From Hymenobacter sp. BT188 (GTDB lineage Bacteria; Bacteroidota; Bacteroidia; Cytophagales; Hymenobacteraceae): 64,000 nt of DNA. Below are positions 1-9,430 of the stretch, piece by piece; position 1 is the stretch's first letter, and each line of letters starts with the position of its first letter. The notes under the pieces were generated by a model. That model was given only the letters and a program-made list of their open reading frames with translations. It was not told the origin of the DNA and did no database searches. The stretch lies in assembly GCF_014333585.1 (NCBI RefSeq), contig NZ_JACSCW010000003.1, positions 372,001 through 436,000 of the forward strand, in the 5' to 3' direction. A program made the position numbers and the translations under genes.

Positions 1-2516
1 CCGGGGTAGCGACCTCCAACCGGGCGGCGGATATCAATCCCGACGATATCGAAAGCATCAGTGTGCTGAAAGGCGCCGCGGCCACCGTGCTCTACGGGTC
101 GCGGGCAGCCTCCGGCGTTATCCTCATTACCACCAAAAAAGGGAAGGCGGGTACCAAGAACTTGATTACTTTTTCCTCCAACTACGGGGCAGGGAGGATA
201 AACCGGTTTCCTGACTTTCAGAATGAGTACGCCCAGGGCAACAACGGCACATACGCCAACAATGTCCCCGGTTCGTGGGGGCCGCGCATCACCGGGCAGA
301 CCGTCACCAACTGGTTTGGGGAAGAAGAGGTGCTGCAAGCCTACCCGAATAATGTGCGCGACATTCTGCAGACCTCGGCCTTTCTCCAGAATAACCTGAG
401 CTTTTCCGGGGCGAGCGATAAAAGCAACTACCGCATATCCTACGGCAATACCTATGAGACGGGGCTGGTACCGGGCAATGAGTTGAAGAGAAACTCTTTC
501 AACATCAATCTGGGCACGAGCTTAACGGATAAGCTGACGGTCAACACATCCATCAACTACATCAACAACCGCTCGGAGCGCACCCAGGCCGGCAACCAGG
601 GCTCCAATCCCCTCTGGCGAGGCATCTATACGCCCCGAAGCTATAACCTGTCGGGCTTGCCCTACCAGAATGAGCTAGGAAGCCAGCTTTGGTTTGCCGC
701 CGAGGACCAGCCTTACTGGGCCATCGAGCACGTGACCTACTCGGACGAGACGAACCGAGTATTTGGTAACGTGAACCTGGCTTATGACTTTACGGACTGG
801 CTGCGGGCCGACTTCCGCATTGGGGGTGACGTGTTTTCTACGCGCAGCAAAGGCTTTGACGACAAAGGCATCCGAAGCAACGGCAATACCAACTCGGCCG
901 GCGCCGGCGGCATACGGGACGCCGAGCTCTTTTCCCGCGACATTAACTCCTACCTCACGGTAACGGGCAACCGCAACCTCGGGCCCGACTTCCGCCTCAC
1001 TGCCACCTTGGGCAACGAGGTGATATCCAACTACAGCAGTACGATAAACGCCGTTGGTCTGGGTATCGTGGTGCCGGGGTTTGATAACCTAAAGAACTTC
1101 CTGTCTTATAACCCTTCCGGCAGCATCACGGAGCGCCGGCTGATGGGATTCTTCGGCGACTTTATTCTCGATTACAAAAACTTCCTCACCCTAAACATCA
1201 AAGGCCGAAACGACTTTTCCTCGACCCTGACCAAGGGCAACCGGTCTATCTTCTATCCCGCGGTAGCGGTGAGCTTTGTGCCCACCGATGCCTTTCCCCA
1301 GTTGAAAGGAAACATCCTGTCTTCGGCGAAGATTCGGGCCAACGTGGGAGAAGTAGGCAAGGGGGCCGCCGTGTACAGCACCAGCACCTACTGGGGCCAG
1401 GCGAGTGCCGCCGATGGCTGGGGCTCTACCACAGTTAACTTTCCCTTTAATGGCTTAGCGGGCTTTACCTACAACAACTCCGCCGGCAATCCGAACCTCA
1501 AGCCGGAGTTTACGCGGGAGATAGAACTCGGCACGGAGCTGAGCTTCTTTAAGGACCGCTTGTACCTCGATGCCTCGGTGTACCGCAGAGACACCCGCAA
1601 CCTGATTTTCGCGGTGCCAGTGCCGGCGACCTCCGGTTTTACCAGCTCGATCACCAACGCTGGCAAGCTGTCCACCAAAGGGCTGGAGGTACTGCTGTCG
1701 GGCAGCCCGATTAAAACCGCGAATTTCCGCTGGGAGTCTATTCTCAACTTCACCACCTTCCGGACTGTTGTCGAGGAGCTAGCCCCGGGCGTGGAAAGAC
1801 TGACCATTGGGGGCTTTACTTCCCCGAACACCCAGGCCGTGGCCGGCCAGCAGTACGGCCTGATCTACTCGACCAACTACCTTAAGGATGAGCAGGGCAG
1901 ACTCCGGATCGGGGCTAACGGGCTGCCGCTGACGGCGCCCGGCGTATCGGCCATTGGTAACCCGAATGCGCGGTTTACCATGGGCCTGACCAATACCTTC
2001 ACCTACAAAGGCTTGAGTTTATCCTTGCTGCTGGACTGGAAGTACAAGGGCGATATTCTCTCCCGCACGGTGGGTGATTTACGGATTCAGGGCGTGGCGG
2101 CGGAAACGGCCGAGTTCCCCCGCTTTAACCCGGATGGTACCCTGAACAAGCCTTACCTATTCGAGGGGGTGTTGGCCGATGGCCGCCCCAACGACGTGTA
2201 CGTGACGGCCCAGGACTACTGGGGCCTGCGCGGCAAGTATGTCGCCTGGGCTGGCTACGTCCACGATGCCTCATTTGTGAAGCTGCGCGAGGCGAACCTG
2301 AGCTATAGTCTGCCCCAGCCGATGCTGGCCAAAGTAGGCTTTATCGACGCGCTGCAGGTATCGCTGTATGGCCGCAACCTATTCGTGCATGCGCCGAACT
2401 ACCCGCACCTCGATCCGGAGCAGAACCTGCAAGGAGTGAGCAACTCCCGCGGGCTGGAGTTTGGTATTCAGCCCGTAGCCCGGACAGTCGGGGCCAGCTT
2501 ACGGGCTACCTTCTAA
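1..2516 (+). CDS. SusC/RagA-type TonB-linked outer-membrane porin, 5' truncated
   Basis: Outer-membrane TonB-dependent transporter of the SusC/RagA family, which imports oligosaccharides or oligopeptides with a SusD/RagB lipoprotein lid. The reading frame is open from base 3, so the N-terminal carboxypeptidase-like domain and signal peptide lie outside the window. The first visible residues are the end of the plug domain, with the family hallmark NPDDIESISVLKG followed by LYGSRAASGVILITTKKG. The remaining roughly 770 residues are beta-barrel and end in the typical aromatic terminus (LRATF). A SusD-like gene follows after 30 bases, almost certainly co-transcribed. The substrate cannot be read from this fragment; the peptidase downstream suggests peptides, as with RagAB. 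Confidence 0.95.
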   Translation, partial: GVATSNRAADINPDDIESISVLKGAAATVLYGSRAASGVILITTKKGKAGTKNLITFSSNYGAGRINRFPDFQNEYAQGNNGTYANNVPGSWGPRITGQTVTNWFGEEEVLQAYPNNVRDILQTSAFLQNNLSFSGASDKSNYRISYGNTYETGLVPGNELKRNSFNINLGTSLTDKLTVNTSINYINNRSERTQAGNQGSNPLWRGIYTPRSYNLSGLPYQNELGSQLWFAAEDQPYWAIEHVTYSDETNRVFGNVNLAYDFTDWLRADFRIGGDVFSTRSKGFDDKGIRSNGNTNSAGAGGIRDAELFSRDINSYLTVTGNRNLGPDFRLTATLGNEVISNYSSTINAVGLGIVVPGFDNLKNFLSYNPSGSITERRLMGFFGDFILDYKNFLTLNIKGRNDFSSTLTKGNRSIFYPAVAVSFVPTDAFPQLKGNILSSAKIRANVGEVGKGAAVYSTSTYWGQASAADGWGSTTVNFPFNGLAGFTYNNSAGNPNLKPEFTREIELGTELSFFKDRLYLDASVYRRDTRNLIFAVPVPATSGFTSSITNAGKLSTKGLEVLLSGSPIKTANFRWESILNFTTFRTVVEELAPGVERLTIGGFTSPNTQAVAGQQYGLIYSTNYLKDEQGRLRIGANGLPLTAPGVSAIGNPNARFTMGLTNTFTYKGLSLSLLLDWKYKGDILSRTVGDLRIQGVAAETAEFPRFNPDGTLNKPYLFEGVLADGRPNDVYVTAQDYWGLRGKYVAWAGYVHDASFVKLREANLSYSLPQPMLAKVGFIDALQVSLYGRNLFVHAPNYPHLDPEQNLQGVSNSRGLEFGIQPVARTVGASLRATF

Positions 2517-2546
2517 CTTTTCCTTTCCTGCAGTTACCGCACACTC

Positions 2547-4067
2547 ATGAAATACCCTAAACTCCTATCCATCGCACTGGTGTCGGCCGGGTTGATTTTC
2601 CCCTCGTGTGACAGCTTTTTCGATGTAAACGATGATCCGAACAACATCACCGTAGCCCGCGCTACCGAGATTCTGCCAGCCGCCACTACCAATCTTGGCT
2701 TCATGGGGGTAAGCGATTTGATGCGCTACAGCAACCTGATCATGCAGCAGTTTTCTGCGCAGGGGCCGGTATTAAATAACACCTTCACCAACTACGAGCG
2801 CTACTCCATCAGCGACTCGGATGTAAACAATACGTGGAACTCTATTTTTGCGGGTATTCTCGCCGATCTGGAGCAGTTGATTAAAGTATCCACGGAGAAT
2901 GGCAGCCCCCACTACACCGGGGTTGCCAAAATTCTAAAGGCTTATACCTACCAAGTAACGGTGGATGCCTGGGGCGATGTGCCGTACACCGAAGGGCTTA
3001 AATTTGGGGAGCTCCAATACCCGAAGTACGATGATGACGCCGCCATTTACCCGCAACTCATTGCCCTGCTGGATGAGGGTATCGCGGATCTGAATGCGCC
3101 AACCTCCCTGCTGGAGCCCAACAGCTTTACCACCATCTATGCCGCTCCGACCTGGGCCGCGTCCAAAGTAAAATGGGAGCGGCTGGCCAATACGCTCAAG
3201 CTGCGAATGTTTTTGCACTACAGTGAGTCTGATCCGGCCTTTGCCTCTCAGCAGATCAGGGCCCTTATCAGCAGTGGCGCGGAGTTCATGAAGGCCAATG
3301 ACGACAACTTCCAGATGATGTTCCTCAACCAGGCACAGCGGCAAAATCCGCTGGCCAGCATTGAGGGGGGGCAGTTCAGAGATCAGTTTTTCCCCAACCG
3401 CTTTCTGGTGGACCTGATGAACACCAAGGAAGACCCCCGGCGGACGGCCTACTTTATCCCCTTCCCGTTCAACTCCACCTCGTATAAGGGCTCGACCATT
3501 CTGGACCCCACGCCGTCGGCGCTGTATTCGCGGCTGCACAGCTACCTCAAGGGCACCGCTTCGGCCGTTAATCCCGCGGGCGTGCTCGCGAACGGAAGCA
3601 TACAGGGCACGGCCATCACCTACGGCGGCGACGCGCCCTCCAGGCTGCTGCTGTACTCCGAGTATAACTTTATCCGCGCCGAAGCCGCGTTACGCTTCGG
3701 GGCCCCCGGCGATGCCGAAACATTCTTCCGCGAAGGTATCCGGGCCTCCCTGAGTAACGCCAACGCAACCCCAGCCGCCATTACAACTTACCTGGGGGCA
3801 CATGGCACCCTAACCGGCACACCAGCGGCGAGGCTTGAGCAGATCATCAACCAGAAATACATTGCCAATTTCGGCGTGGTGATGGAAAACTGGACGGACT
3901 GGCGCCGAACCGGCTATCCCAACATCAAGCCCATCCCGACCCCAATTGCCGTGTGGAATGGCGTGCCCAGGTCGCTGTTCTATCCCTTCAACGAAATAAG
4001 CAGCAACCCCAATATCAAGCAGAAAGCAACCTTGCTGGAAAGAGTATTCTGGGACACGCGGCCCTAG
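2547..4067 (+). CDS. SusD/RagB-like surface lipoprotein (SusD-like_2 type)
   Basis: Substrate-capturing lipoprotein partner of the SusC-type porin just upstream. The 506-aa product starts with a signal peptide and lipobox (FPSC, lipidated Cys at about residue 21) followed by DSFFDVNDDPNN, a typical start of the SusD-like_2 group. The middle region is helical (TPR-like), and the C-terminal part has the usual EYNFIRAEAALRFG and NWTDWRRTGYP segments. It follows the porin by 30 bases, so the two should be one transcript, and a weak intrinsic terminator lies about 30 bases after its stop. Ligand unknown; family assignment is secure, peptide specificity is only inferred from neighbouring genes. Confidence 0.95.
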   Translation: MKYPKLLSIALVSAGLIFPSCDSFFDVNDDPNNITVARATEILPAATTNLGFMGVSDLMRYSNLIMQQFSAQGPVLNNTFTNYERYSISDSDVNNTWNSIFAGILADLEQLIKVSTENGSPHYTGVAKILKAYTYQVTVDAWGDVPYTEGLKFGELQYPKYDDDAAIYPQLIALLDEGIADLNAPTSLLEPNSFTTIYAAPTWAASKVKWERLANTLKLRMFLHYSESDPAFASQQIRALISSGAEFMKANDDNFQMMFLNQAQRQNPLASIEGGQFRDQFFPNRFLVDLMNTKEDPRRTAYFIPFPFNSTSYKGSTILDPTPSALYSRLHSYLKGTASAVNPAGVLANGSIQGTAITYGGDAPSRLLLYSEYNFIRAEAALRFGAPGDAETFFREGIRASLSNANATPAAITTYLGAHGTLTGTPAARLEQIINQKYIANFGVVMENWTDWRRTGYPNIKPIPTPIAVWNGVPRSLFYPFNEISSNPNIKQKATLLERVFWDTRP

Positions 4068-4098
4068 CGGGGGCGGCGCGTCTCACCTTCTCTCCTGT

Positions 4099-4123
4099 AA
4101 GGTGCGCCGGAGGGCACCCTTTT
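4099..4123 (+). terminator. Weak intrinsic terminator after the SusD-like gene
   Basis: AAGGTGC (4099-4105) pairs with GCACCCTT (4114-4121) with one bulged C, followed by a short T run. It is placed about 30 bases after the SusD stop codon. The stem is short, so this is a modest call. Confidence 0.5.
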
Positions 4124-4173
4124 ATAAACGCCTCTGCTAGTTTTTGCACCTCGAGTAGCTACCGCCAGTTCCC

Positions 4174-4207
4174 CTACTACGTTCGCCGCGCGCGGCGAAC
4201 GTAGTAG
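4174..4207. repeat. Perfect 34-base palindrome
   Basis: The 17-base arm CTACTACGTTCGCCGCG (4174-4190) is followed with no spacer by its exact reverse complement (4191-4207). There is no T tract on either side, so it does not look like an ordinary intrinsic terminator. It could be a REP-like element, a dimeric protein binding site or a transcript stabiliser. Confidence 0.85.
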
Positions 4208-4373
4208 AATTTGCCCCCCAGTTGGTTGGCCAACGCGCCGCCATGCATCATTATTCAAGACGGCACGGACTAGAGGATAAACAATAGCGCGGGCCACGAA
4301 ACGACGGACGACGAAAACGTCTACTGAGTGCTACCCTGATCCTGCTCCTTATCTCAGGCTTAACGACTACCAC

Positions 4374-5909
4374 ATGAAACGACTCTACCTCTTCTTCCTT
4401 CTCCTCTCCGTTGCTTTGCCCCCCGTAGAGGCGCAGAAGCTTTCCCTGGCCCTGGACTCAACGGTACGCACCAAACACGAGGTCACGGTAAAAGGGAAAC
4501 GTATTCCCTACACCGCCACCGCCGGCACCCAACCCGTTTGGGATGAGAAGGGCAAGCCGGTAGCCGGACTTTTCTACACCTACTACGAGCGTTCAGATGT
4601 CAAGGATAAGGCCAACCGCCCCCTGATCATTTCCTTCAACGGCGGTCCGGGTTCCGCGTCGGTGTGGATGCACATTGCCTATACCGGGCCCCGGCTGCTG
4701 AACATTGACAAGGAAGGCTACCCCTTGCAGCCCTACGGGATAAAGGAGAACCCACACTCCATTCTAGATGTAGCCGACATCGTGTATGTCAACCCGGTAA
4801 ACACAGGTCTTTCCCGAGCGGTCGATACGCTGAAGGCCGAGGCGGTCGCCAAACGATTTTTTGGCGTGAATGCCGACATCAAGTACTTGGCCGGCTGGAT
4901 AAACACCTTCGTCGGCCGCCAGAAACGGTGGGCGTCACCCAAGTACCTGATCGGCGAGAGCTATGGCACCACCCGGGTGTCGGGCCTGGCCCTGGAGCTG
5001 CAGAATGCACACTGGATGTACCTGAACGGGGTGATTCTGGTGTCGCCCACGGAGCTCGGCATCAAGCGCGAAGGCCCGGTCGCCGCCGCCAGCATGCTGC
5101 CATATTACGCCGCCACGGCCTGGCATCATAAGCTCTTAGCGTCAGACCTGCAGCAAAAAGATTTGACGGCTATGCTGCCCGAAGTAGAGGAGTTCACGAT
5201 TAACGAGCTGATTCCGGCTATTACCAGAGGGTGGAGCCTCGGGGACCAGAAGAAAAAAGAAATTGCCGGCAAGATGGCCCACTACTCCGGCTTATCAGCA
5301 GAGGTAATTCTACAGCAAAATCTGAACGTGCCGCCAGCTTTTTTCTGGAAAGAGTTGCTGCGTAAGGAAGGCTACACCATTGGCCGACTCGACTCCCGCT
5401 ATATTGGAATTGATAAGCAGGAGGTAGGCTTGCAGCCGGATTATGCGCCGGAGCTTACTTCGTGGCTGCACTCATTTACCCCCGCCATTAACATGTACAT
5501 AAGCGAGGAGCTGAAATACAAGACCGACATAAAGTACAATATGTTTGGGCCGGTGCGCCCCTGGGACAACAGCGACGATAACACCGGTGACAACCTGCGG
5601 CAGGCCATGGCCCAAAACCCAAACTTGCACCTGATGGTACAGTCGGGTTACTACGATGGCGCCTGCGACTACTTCAATGCGAAATACAACATGTGGCAAA
5701 TGGACCCCAGCGGTAAAATGAAGGATCGTATGAGCTTCAAAGGCTACCGCAGCGGGCACATGATGTACCTGCGCAGCGAGGATCTGGCCACCTCCAACGA
5801 GGATATCCGGGAGTTTATCCGGGCTTCTTTACCGAAGTCCGGCCAGCCGGCCCAGTATACCCGCAAGAAAGTGGAGGGAGGAAAGCCAACAGGGCAAACG
5901 AACAGATAA
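4374..5909 (+). CDS. Secreted S10-family serine carboxypeptidase-like protein
   Basis: Predicted to cleave residues from the C-terminus of peptides outside the cytoplasm. The 511-aa product has a clear signal peptide (MKRLYLFFLLLSVALPPVEAQ), the oxyanion-loop motif GGPGS at residues 90-94, the nucleophile Ser196 in GESYG, Asp428 in YYDGACDY and His462 in SGHMM, together the S10 triad. Length matches bacterial members of the family. It sits between the SusC/D pair and a secreted amidohydrolase in the same orientation, which supports a role in digesting peptides imported or captured at the surface. One copy of the TTTGCCCCCC motif falls within the signal-peptide codons. Confidence 0.92.
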   Translation: MKRLYLFFLLLSVALPPVEAQKLSLALDSTVRTKHEVTVKGKRIPYTATAGTQPVWDEKGKPVAGLFYTYYERSDVKDKANRPLIISFNGGPGSASVWMHIAYTGPRLLNIDKEGYPLQPYGIKENPHSILDVADIVYVNPVNTGLSRAVDTLKAEAVAKRFFGVNADIKYLAGWINTFVGRQKRWASPKYLIGESYGTTRVSGLALELQNAHWMYLNGVILVSPTELGIKREGPVAAASMLPYYAATAWHHKLLASDLQQKDLTAMLPEVEEFTINELIPAITRGWSLGDQKKKEIAGKMAHYSGLSAEVILQQNLNVPPAFFWKELLRKEGYTIGRLDSRYIGIDKQEVGLQPDYAPELTSWLHSFTPAINMYISEELKYKTDIKYNMFGPVRPWDNSDDNTGDNLRQAMAQNPNLHLMVQSGYYDGACDYFNAKYNMWQMDPSGKMKDRMSFKGYRSGHMMYLRSEDLATSNEDIREFIRASLPKSGQPAQYTRKKVEGGKPTGQTNR

Positions 5910-6035
5910 CCGGCTGCACATTGCGCTACCTATCCGTTTTGATTTACGCTAGCCAGAACCTTAGCCACATTATCACCCCATTCGAAGCTCTGTTTCCGCT
6001 AGGAGGCAGAGCTTTGTAGTAAAAGTTACATCCGT

Positions 6036-7637
6036 ATGCAGTTTCACAAAACACTTTTTCTGCTCCTGTGCCTGCTGGCTCAATTACGCCTAGCCGCGCA
6101 GCCGCAGCCCGCGGCGGTGCCCAACCGGCAGGAGGGAGAAGGACCGTGGCCGCAGCTTATCATCAGGGGTGTTATTCTTATCAACAGCACCGGTTCGCCG
6201 CCCCTGGGTCCGGTAGATATTGTGGTGGAAAACAACCGCATTACCGATGTCCGGATGGTGGGCACTACGGCGCTGCCCATAGATGCCACAAAACGCCCCT
6301 CACTGAAACCAGGCGGCAAGGAGCTGGACGCAACGGGTATGTACCTGCTGCCGGGCTTCGTGGATACTCATGCCCATATTGGCAACAACAATGGATCCGA
6401 TGCCAGCTATGTCTATAAGCTTTGGATGGCGCACGGCGTGACTACCATTCGGGAGCCCTCGGCGGGCAATGGACTGGTCTGGACGCTGGAGCAGAAAAAG
6501 AAAAGCGCCCAGAACACAATTACCGCCCCCCGCATACGAGCCTATACCCGGTTTGGCATGGGCAGCAAACAACCCATTTCCACGCCCCAGCAGGCCCGCG
6601 ACTGGGTCAGGCAGAATGCCAAAGCTGGGGCCGATGGAATCAAGTTTTTCGGGGCCGCACCTGAAATCATGCAGGCTGCCGCCGCGGAAAACAAGAAGCT
6701 GGGCCTAAAATCGGCTATCCACCATTCTCAGACGGATGTAGGCCGTTGGAATGCCATGCACAGTGCCCAAGCTGGCATCAGCTCGTTAGAGCACTGGTAT
6801 GGCCTGCCCGAAGCCATGTTTACGGACCGTACGGTGCAGCATTACGACCTGGACTACAACTACACCAACGAACAAAACCGTTTCGAGGGCGCCGGCACCT
6901 TGTGGAAACAAACCGCCGCGCCTTTCTCGCCGAAATGGAATAAGGTGATGAATGAGTTGATCGCGCTGGACTTTACCCTGTGCCCAACTTTTAATATTTA
7001 CGAGGCCAACCGCGACCTAATGAGAGCTCGCACCGCAGAGTGGCACCAGGATTACACCATGCCCGAACTCTGGAAGTTTTACACCCCCAGTTGGAATGCG
7101 CATGGCTCGTACTGGCACTCCTGGGGCACGGAGCAGGAGGTGCAGTGGAGAGAAAACTTCAGGCTGTGGATGGCTTTTATCAATGAATATAAAAACCGAG
7201 GTGGCAGGGTTACAGTAGGTACTGATTCGGGTTTTATTTACGAGCTTTTTGGTTTTGCATATCCGCGCGAGATGGAACTGCTACGGGAGGCAGGATTTCA
7301 CCCGCTGGAGGTTATAAAAGCGGCCACCCTGAACGGGGCAGAACTGCTGGGAATGGAAAAGGAAATTGGTAGTGTCGAGATTGGTAAGCTGGCTGATTTT
7401 GTCATTGTGGAGGAGAATCCTCTCAAAGACTTCAAAGTTTTATATGGCACCGGGGCCATCAGGCTGGCAGAAAATAATCAGGTGAGTAGGGTAGGGGGAG
7501 TGAAGTATACCATCAAAGATGGCATCATCTACGATGCAAAGGAGTTACTTGCTCAGGTGAAAAAAATGGTTGAAAAAGAGAAAGCTAAAACAGGCTTTCA
7601 GATTACTCAACCCGGTGTAGCGCCTCACAAACACTGA
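6036..7637 (+). CDS. Secreted metal-dependent amidohydrolase (imidazolonepropionase-like)
   Basis: Member of the amidohydrolase superfamily, exported by an N-terminal signal peptide (LFLLLCLLAQLRLAAQ). The metal-binding pattern is complete: HxH at residues 112/114 (DTHAHIG), a Lys203 that would be carbamylated (GIKFFGA), His230 (IHHSQTD), His253 (LEHWYG) and Asp397 (GTDSGF). The C-terminal region carries the usual small beta-domain residues (GSVEIGKLADFVIVEENPL). Periplasmic members often act as Xaa-Pro or N-acyl-amino-acid hydrolases, fitting the peptidase gene 126 bases upstream. The exact substrate cannot be read from the sequence. Confidence 0.9.
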   Translation: MQFHKTLFLLLCLLAQLRLAAQPQPAAVPNRQEGEGPWPQLIIRGVILINSTGSPPLGPVDIVVENNRITDVRMVGTTALPIDATKRPSLKPGGKELDATGMYLLPGFVDTHAHIGNNNGSDASYVYKLWMAHGVTTIREPSAGNGLVWTLEQKKKSAQNTITAPRIRAYTRFGMGSKQPISTPQQARDWVRQNAKAGADGIKFFGAAPEIMQAAAAENKKLGLKSAIHHSQTDVGRWNAMHSAQAGISSLEHWYGLPEAMFTDRTVQHYDLDYNYTNEQNRFEGAGTLWKQTAAPFSPKWNKVMNELIALDFTLCPTFNIYEANRDLMRARTAEWHQDYTMPELWKFYTPSWNAHGSYWHSWGTEQEVQWRENFRLWMAFINEYKNRGGRVTVGTDSGFIYELFGFAYPREMELLREAGFHPLEVIKAATLNGAELLGMEKEIGSVEIGKLADFVIVEENPLKDFKVLYGTGAIRLAENNQVSRVGGVKYTIKDGIIYDAKELLAQVKKMVEKEKAKTGFQITQPGVAPHKH

Positions 7638-8062
7638 CTTGAATCAAGCCTTAAAACGGAATATGGCCCCGCTCAATGTTGCGCGCTATTCGCCAGCAGC
7701 TACTTCTGTTCGCTCGTCTTCGTCGGACTCTTTTTGACCAAAGGTGTTTTTCAGCCTATCGTTTCATGGCAGGCTCTACGCCCGGCGAAAGTGAATGGCT
7801 GTCAGCAAGCCGTTCATCACATAAAGCAATCTTTTCGATTAAACATCTGCTCGCACTCTTTGCCCAGTTGTGCGGCTGTCGGGTGGGAAGTAGGTAAAAG
7901 CTAGGAGTGGCGGCTCCTTATACGTTGGACGCTCTCCCCGGAGAAATTGCTTAGCGTAATCGAATCTATAACTGCCAGCTTTAAAAATCGAGCAATCTTT
8001 CTTCTGTAATTACCCCTGCTTTTTAAAGCTCTACTAGGTTGGTTACCAATCATTAAGATATG
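7638..8062. other. 425-base gene-free gap between convergent gene blocks
   Basis: Lies between the stop of the amidohydrolase (plus) and the stop of the aminotransferase (minus). A 73-codon open frame at 7676-7897 has a basic, low-complexity product with no recognisable motif or start context, and I do not call it. No strong hairpin terminator, tRNA or repeat was seen. It may mark the edge of the 1-7637 locus. Confidence 0.5.
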
Positions 8063-9211
8063 CTAACCAATACCAGCCGCCTCCCGCACGGCTCCTGCCA
8101 CGCGGCGCAAATCCTCGTCCGTCATAGCGGAGCCGGAGGGTAGGCATAGGCCCCGGTCAAACAGCTCCTCGCAGACGCTGCCACCGTAATGGGGGGCATT
8201 TTGGAAGAGGGGCTGTAGATGCAGGGGTTTCCAGAGCGGGCGGGCTTCGATATTGCGCGTTTCGAGGTGGAGACGCACCTGCTCAGGTGTAATGCTGGTG
8301 TGAGCGGGGTCGAGGAGGATGGTGGTGAGCCAGCGGTTGGAGCGGCTGCCAGCGGGCTCCTGGGGGGCAAATTGCAGGACCGGCAAGTCGGTGAGGTGAC
8401 GCTGGTACCAGCCGTAGATTTCGCGACGCTTTTTTACGCGGTCGTCCAACAGCTCCATCTGGCCCCGGCCGATGCCCGCGAGTATATTGCTGAGACGGTA
8501 GTTATAGCCCGTGGCGGAGTGCTGGTAGTGCGGGGCCGGGTCTTTGGCCTGGGTAGCTAAAAAACGAGCTTGCTGAGCTAAATCCGCGTTATTGGTAACA
8601 AGCGCGCCGCCGCCGCTGGTAGTCAGAATCTTATTGCCGTTAAACGAAAAGACACCCAATGCTCCAAATGTGCCCAGCGCTTGCTTGTTGTAGCAGGAGC
8701 CTAAGGCTTCGGCAGCGTCTTCGAGTACTGGGATGTTAAACTCGTCGGCTATAGCCAGAATCTCGCGCAGTTGGGCTGGCATGCCATATAAGTGAACCAG
8801 CAACAGAGCTTTGGGCTTTTTACCTTTTCGCAGACGGTCTTCAATGGCTTCCCGCAAGCGCACCGGACACATATTCCAGGTTTGCAACTCACTATCAATG
8901 AATACTGGCGTGGCCCCCAGGTATACAATAGGGTTGGCCGTAGCTACGAAAGTGAAAGAGGAGCAGAGCACTTCATCGCCGACGCCCACACCTAACAAAA
9001 TTAACCCCAAATGAATAGCGGCAGTGCCCGAGTTGAGCGCGACGCAATGGGAGGCGCCGGTGAATTGGCAGATATCAGCCTCAAAGCCCGTAATGTTGGG
9101 GCCGGCAGGGGCTACCCAATTATCCTCAATAGCCTTGTGCACATAATTCAGTTCGTGACGACCAAGGTGGGGCGGGGAAAGAAAAATACGGTCGTGATCC
9201 TGGCTGCGCAT
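8063..9211 (-). CDS. DegT/DnrJ/EryC1/StrS (PglE-like) PLP-dependent sugar aminotransferase
   Basis: Fold-type I aminotransferase that transfers an amino group to a nucleotide-linked keto-sugar. In the 382-aa product the PLP-binding pieces are clear: SGTAA (61-65), EDAAEALGS (164-172), and the Schiff-base Lys194 in FSFNGNKILTTSGGGALV. The length is normal. Upstream on the same strand are an acetyltransferase and an initiating sugar-phosphate transferase, the same trio as PglE/PglD/PglC for UDP-diacetylbacillosamine, so the likely substrate is a UDP-4-keto-6-deoxysugar. The required 4,6-dehydratase is not in this window. There are 219 bases between this gene and the acetyltransferase, so it may have its own promoter. 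Confidence 0.9.
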   Translation of the reverse strand: MRSQDHDRIFLSPPHLGRHELNYVHKAIEDNWVAPAGPNITGFEADICQFTGASHCVALNSGTAAIHLGLILLGVGVGDEVLCSSFTFVATANPIVYLGATPVFIDSELQTWNMCPVRLREAIEDRLRKGKKPKALLLVHLYGMPAQLREILAIADEFNIPVLEDAAEALGSCYNKQALGTFGALGVFSFNGNKILTTSGGGALVTNNADLAQQARFLATQAKDPAPHYQHSATGYNYRLSNILAGIGRGQMELLDDRVKKRREIYGWYQRHLTDLPVLQFAPQEPAGSRSNRWLTTILLDPAHTSITPEQVRLHLETRNIEARPLWKPLHLQPLFQNAPHYGGSVCEELFDRGLCLPSGSAMTDEDLRRVAGAVREAAGIG

Positions 9212-9430
9212 AAAGTGGGATAATGTATGCCAAGCGTTCTTGCACAGCCGGAGCTTCCAGTGCAGATGAATACGTTGTTTCTTAGCAATGTTTTGCTAGC
9301 TTATATAGTGCCAGTCGTAGAACGGTAGGGCGTGAATTTGCAGCCGTTTATAGTAAACATAGACCTCGTTGGAGCTGTTTGAAATAGTCAAGAAGCTGGC
9401 TGTCAGATGACAAGTAGTTGCCTAAAAACA

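Larger units (their letters stand above)
4068..4373. other. Intergenic region with terminator-like hairpin and long palindrome
   Basis: No convincing gene. It holds an imperfect hairpin with a T tract (4099-4123), a perfect 34-base palindrome (4174-4207), and directly after that one copy of the recurrent TTTGCCCCCCA motif (about 4211-4221). It separates the SusC/D pair from the peptidase gene, so the peptidase probably has its own promoter here, though I could not identify one. Confidence 0.6.

Noticed and set aside
2934..3539. 201-codon open frame antisense to the SusD-like gene
   Set aside because: Fully opposite an obvious lipoprotein gene; composition is that of a reverse-strand shadow.
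7676..7897. 73-codon open frame between the amidohydrolase and the aminotransferase
   Set aside because: Basic, low-complexity product without recognisable motif, no promoter or conserved context seen; treated as chance.
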